Position numbers and translations under genes: made by a program. From Chitinophaga pinensis (GTDB lineage: Bacteria > Bacteroidota > Bacteroidia > Flavobacteriales_D > Crocinitomicaceae), in assembly GCA_945868555.1 (NCBI GenBank), contig CAMBMC010000003.1:1-22731 (forward strand): a stretch of 22,731 nucleotides of DNA, written 5' to 3'. This document shows, piece after piece, positions 22,675 to 22,731 of this stretch. The notes under the pieces are model-generated. The model was not told the DNA's origin, did not search any database, and saw only the letters and a list, made by a program, of their open reading frames with translations. The first letter of the stretch is position 1. Every line of letters starts with the position of its first letter.

Positions 22675-22695
22675 TTTGAGCTCCTTAGGCTCAAA
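22675..22695. repeat. Inverted repeat TTTGAGC/GCTCAAA
   Basis: A perfect 7-base stem (22675-22681 with 22689-22695) has a seven-base loop. A run of T lies on its 5' side on the plus strand, so it does not read as a terminator in either direction. Confidence 0.45.
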
Positions 22696-22731
22696 TTAGG
22701 ACTTTTTAGAGACTATTCAACGCTTCTTGTA

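Larger units (their letters stand above)
22499..22684 (-). other. Open frame of 61 codons without start codon; possible gene remnant
   Basis: On the minus strand the frame between a TAA at 22687-22685 and the TGA at 22501-22499 reads protein-like. Its middle is KEWSFVAFAIYPDYSGQLL and its end is FVIPEVEKSNFYKDLERVMDW, then KKFQKKE. No ATG opens it, and runs of eight A lie near both ends. It also spans palindromes of the dispersed repeat type (22596-22614, 22625-22640), so the open frame may be an accident of repeat sequence. No family was recognised. The rest of 22456-22731 shows no gene. Confidence 0.25.

Overview
The window looks like a chromosomal segment of a Bacteroidota bacterium, probably Flavobacteriales. 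The evidence is a PorZ-type secretion protein next to recO, two proteins with type IX secretion C-terminal domains, lipoprotein signals, and several promoters of the Bacteroidota form (TTG, about 19 bases, TAnnTTTG) in place of sigma-70 boxes. No phage, plasmid, complete transposon or CRISPR array was seen.

Layout. Bases 1-1639 hold the 5' end of polA and all of cysS on the minus strand. Bases 1893-2572 hold a rhodanese lipoprotein followed by a previously hidden remnant: the first nine codons of an MBL-fold/rhodanese sulfur enzyme joined to its last codons, with the middle deleted. An MFS exporter follows on the minus strand (2591-3862). Bases 4011-8683 form a tight three-gene signalling operon: a stand-alone H-NOX heme sensor, a 1240-residue histidine kinase that appears to carry an H-NOX-associated (HNOBA) domain plus GAF and PAS domains, and a single-domain response regulator. 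Housekeeping genes follow: gatC, a plsC-like acyltransferase, trpS, a family 5 solute-binding lipoprotein, recO and porZ. Bases 16116-17720 encode a secreted protein with a von Willebrand factor type D domain.

The right part is more accessory. Bases 17844-18932 hold a two-gene unit (a membrane-anchored protein and a GNAT acetyltransferase). Bases 19003-20479 hold a three-gene unit of unknown function: a tail-anchored protein and two small proteins that together contain four copies of one short module. A strong terminator separates the two units. A secreted esterase with a type IX sorting domain follows.

At the right end is a tRNA-Arg(UCG) with an unusual D-loop/T-loop pair (U19 and A56 in place of G19 and C56). 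Its roughly 160-base leader contains repeated copies of the tRNA's own 5' part, set in hairpins that could pair with the tRNA. REP-like palindromes are scattered between genes, two of them identical over 40 bases.

The strongest candidates for new biology are the H-NOX/HNOBA kinase operon, the four-module operon, and the tRNA-Arg leader array.
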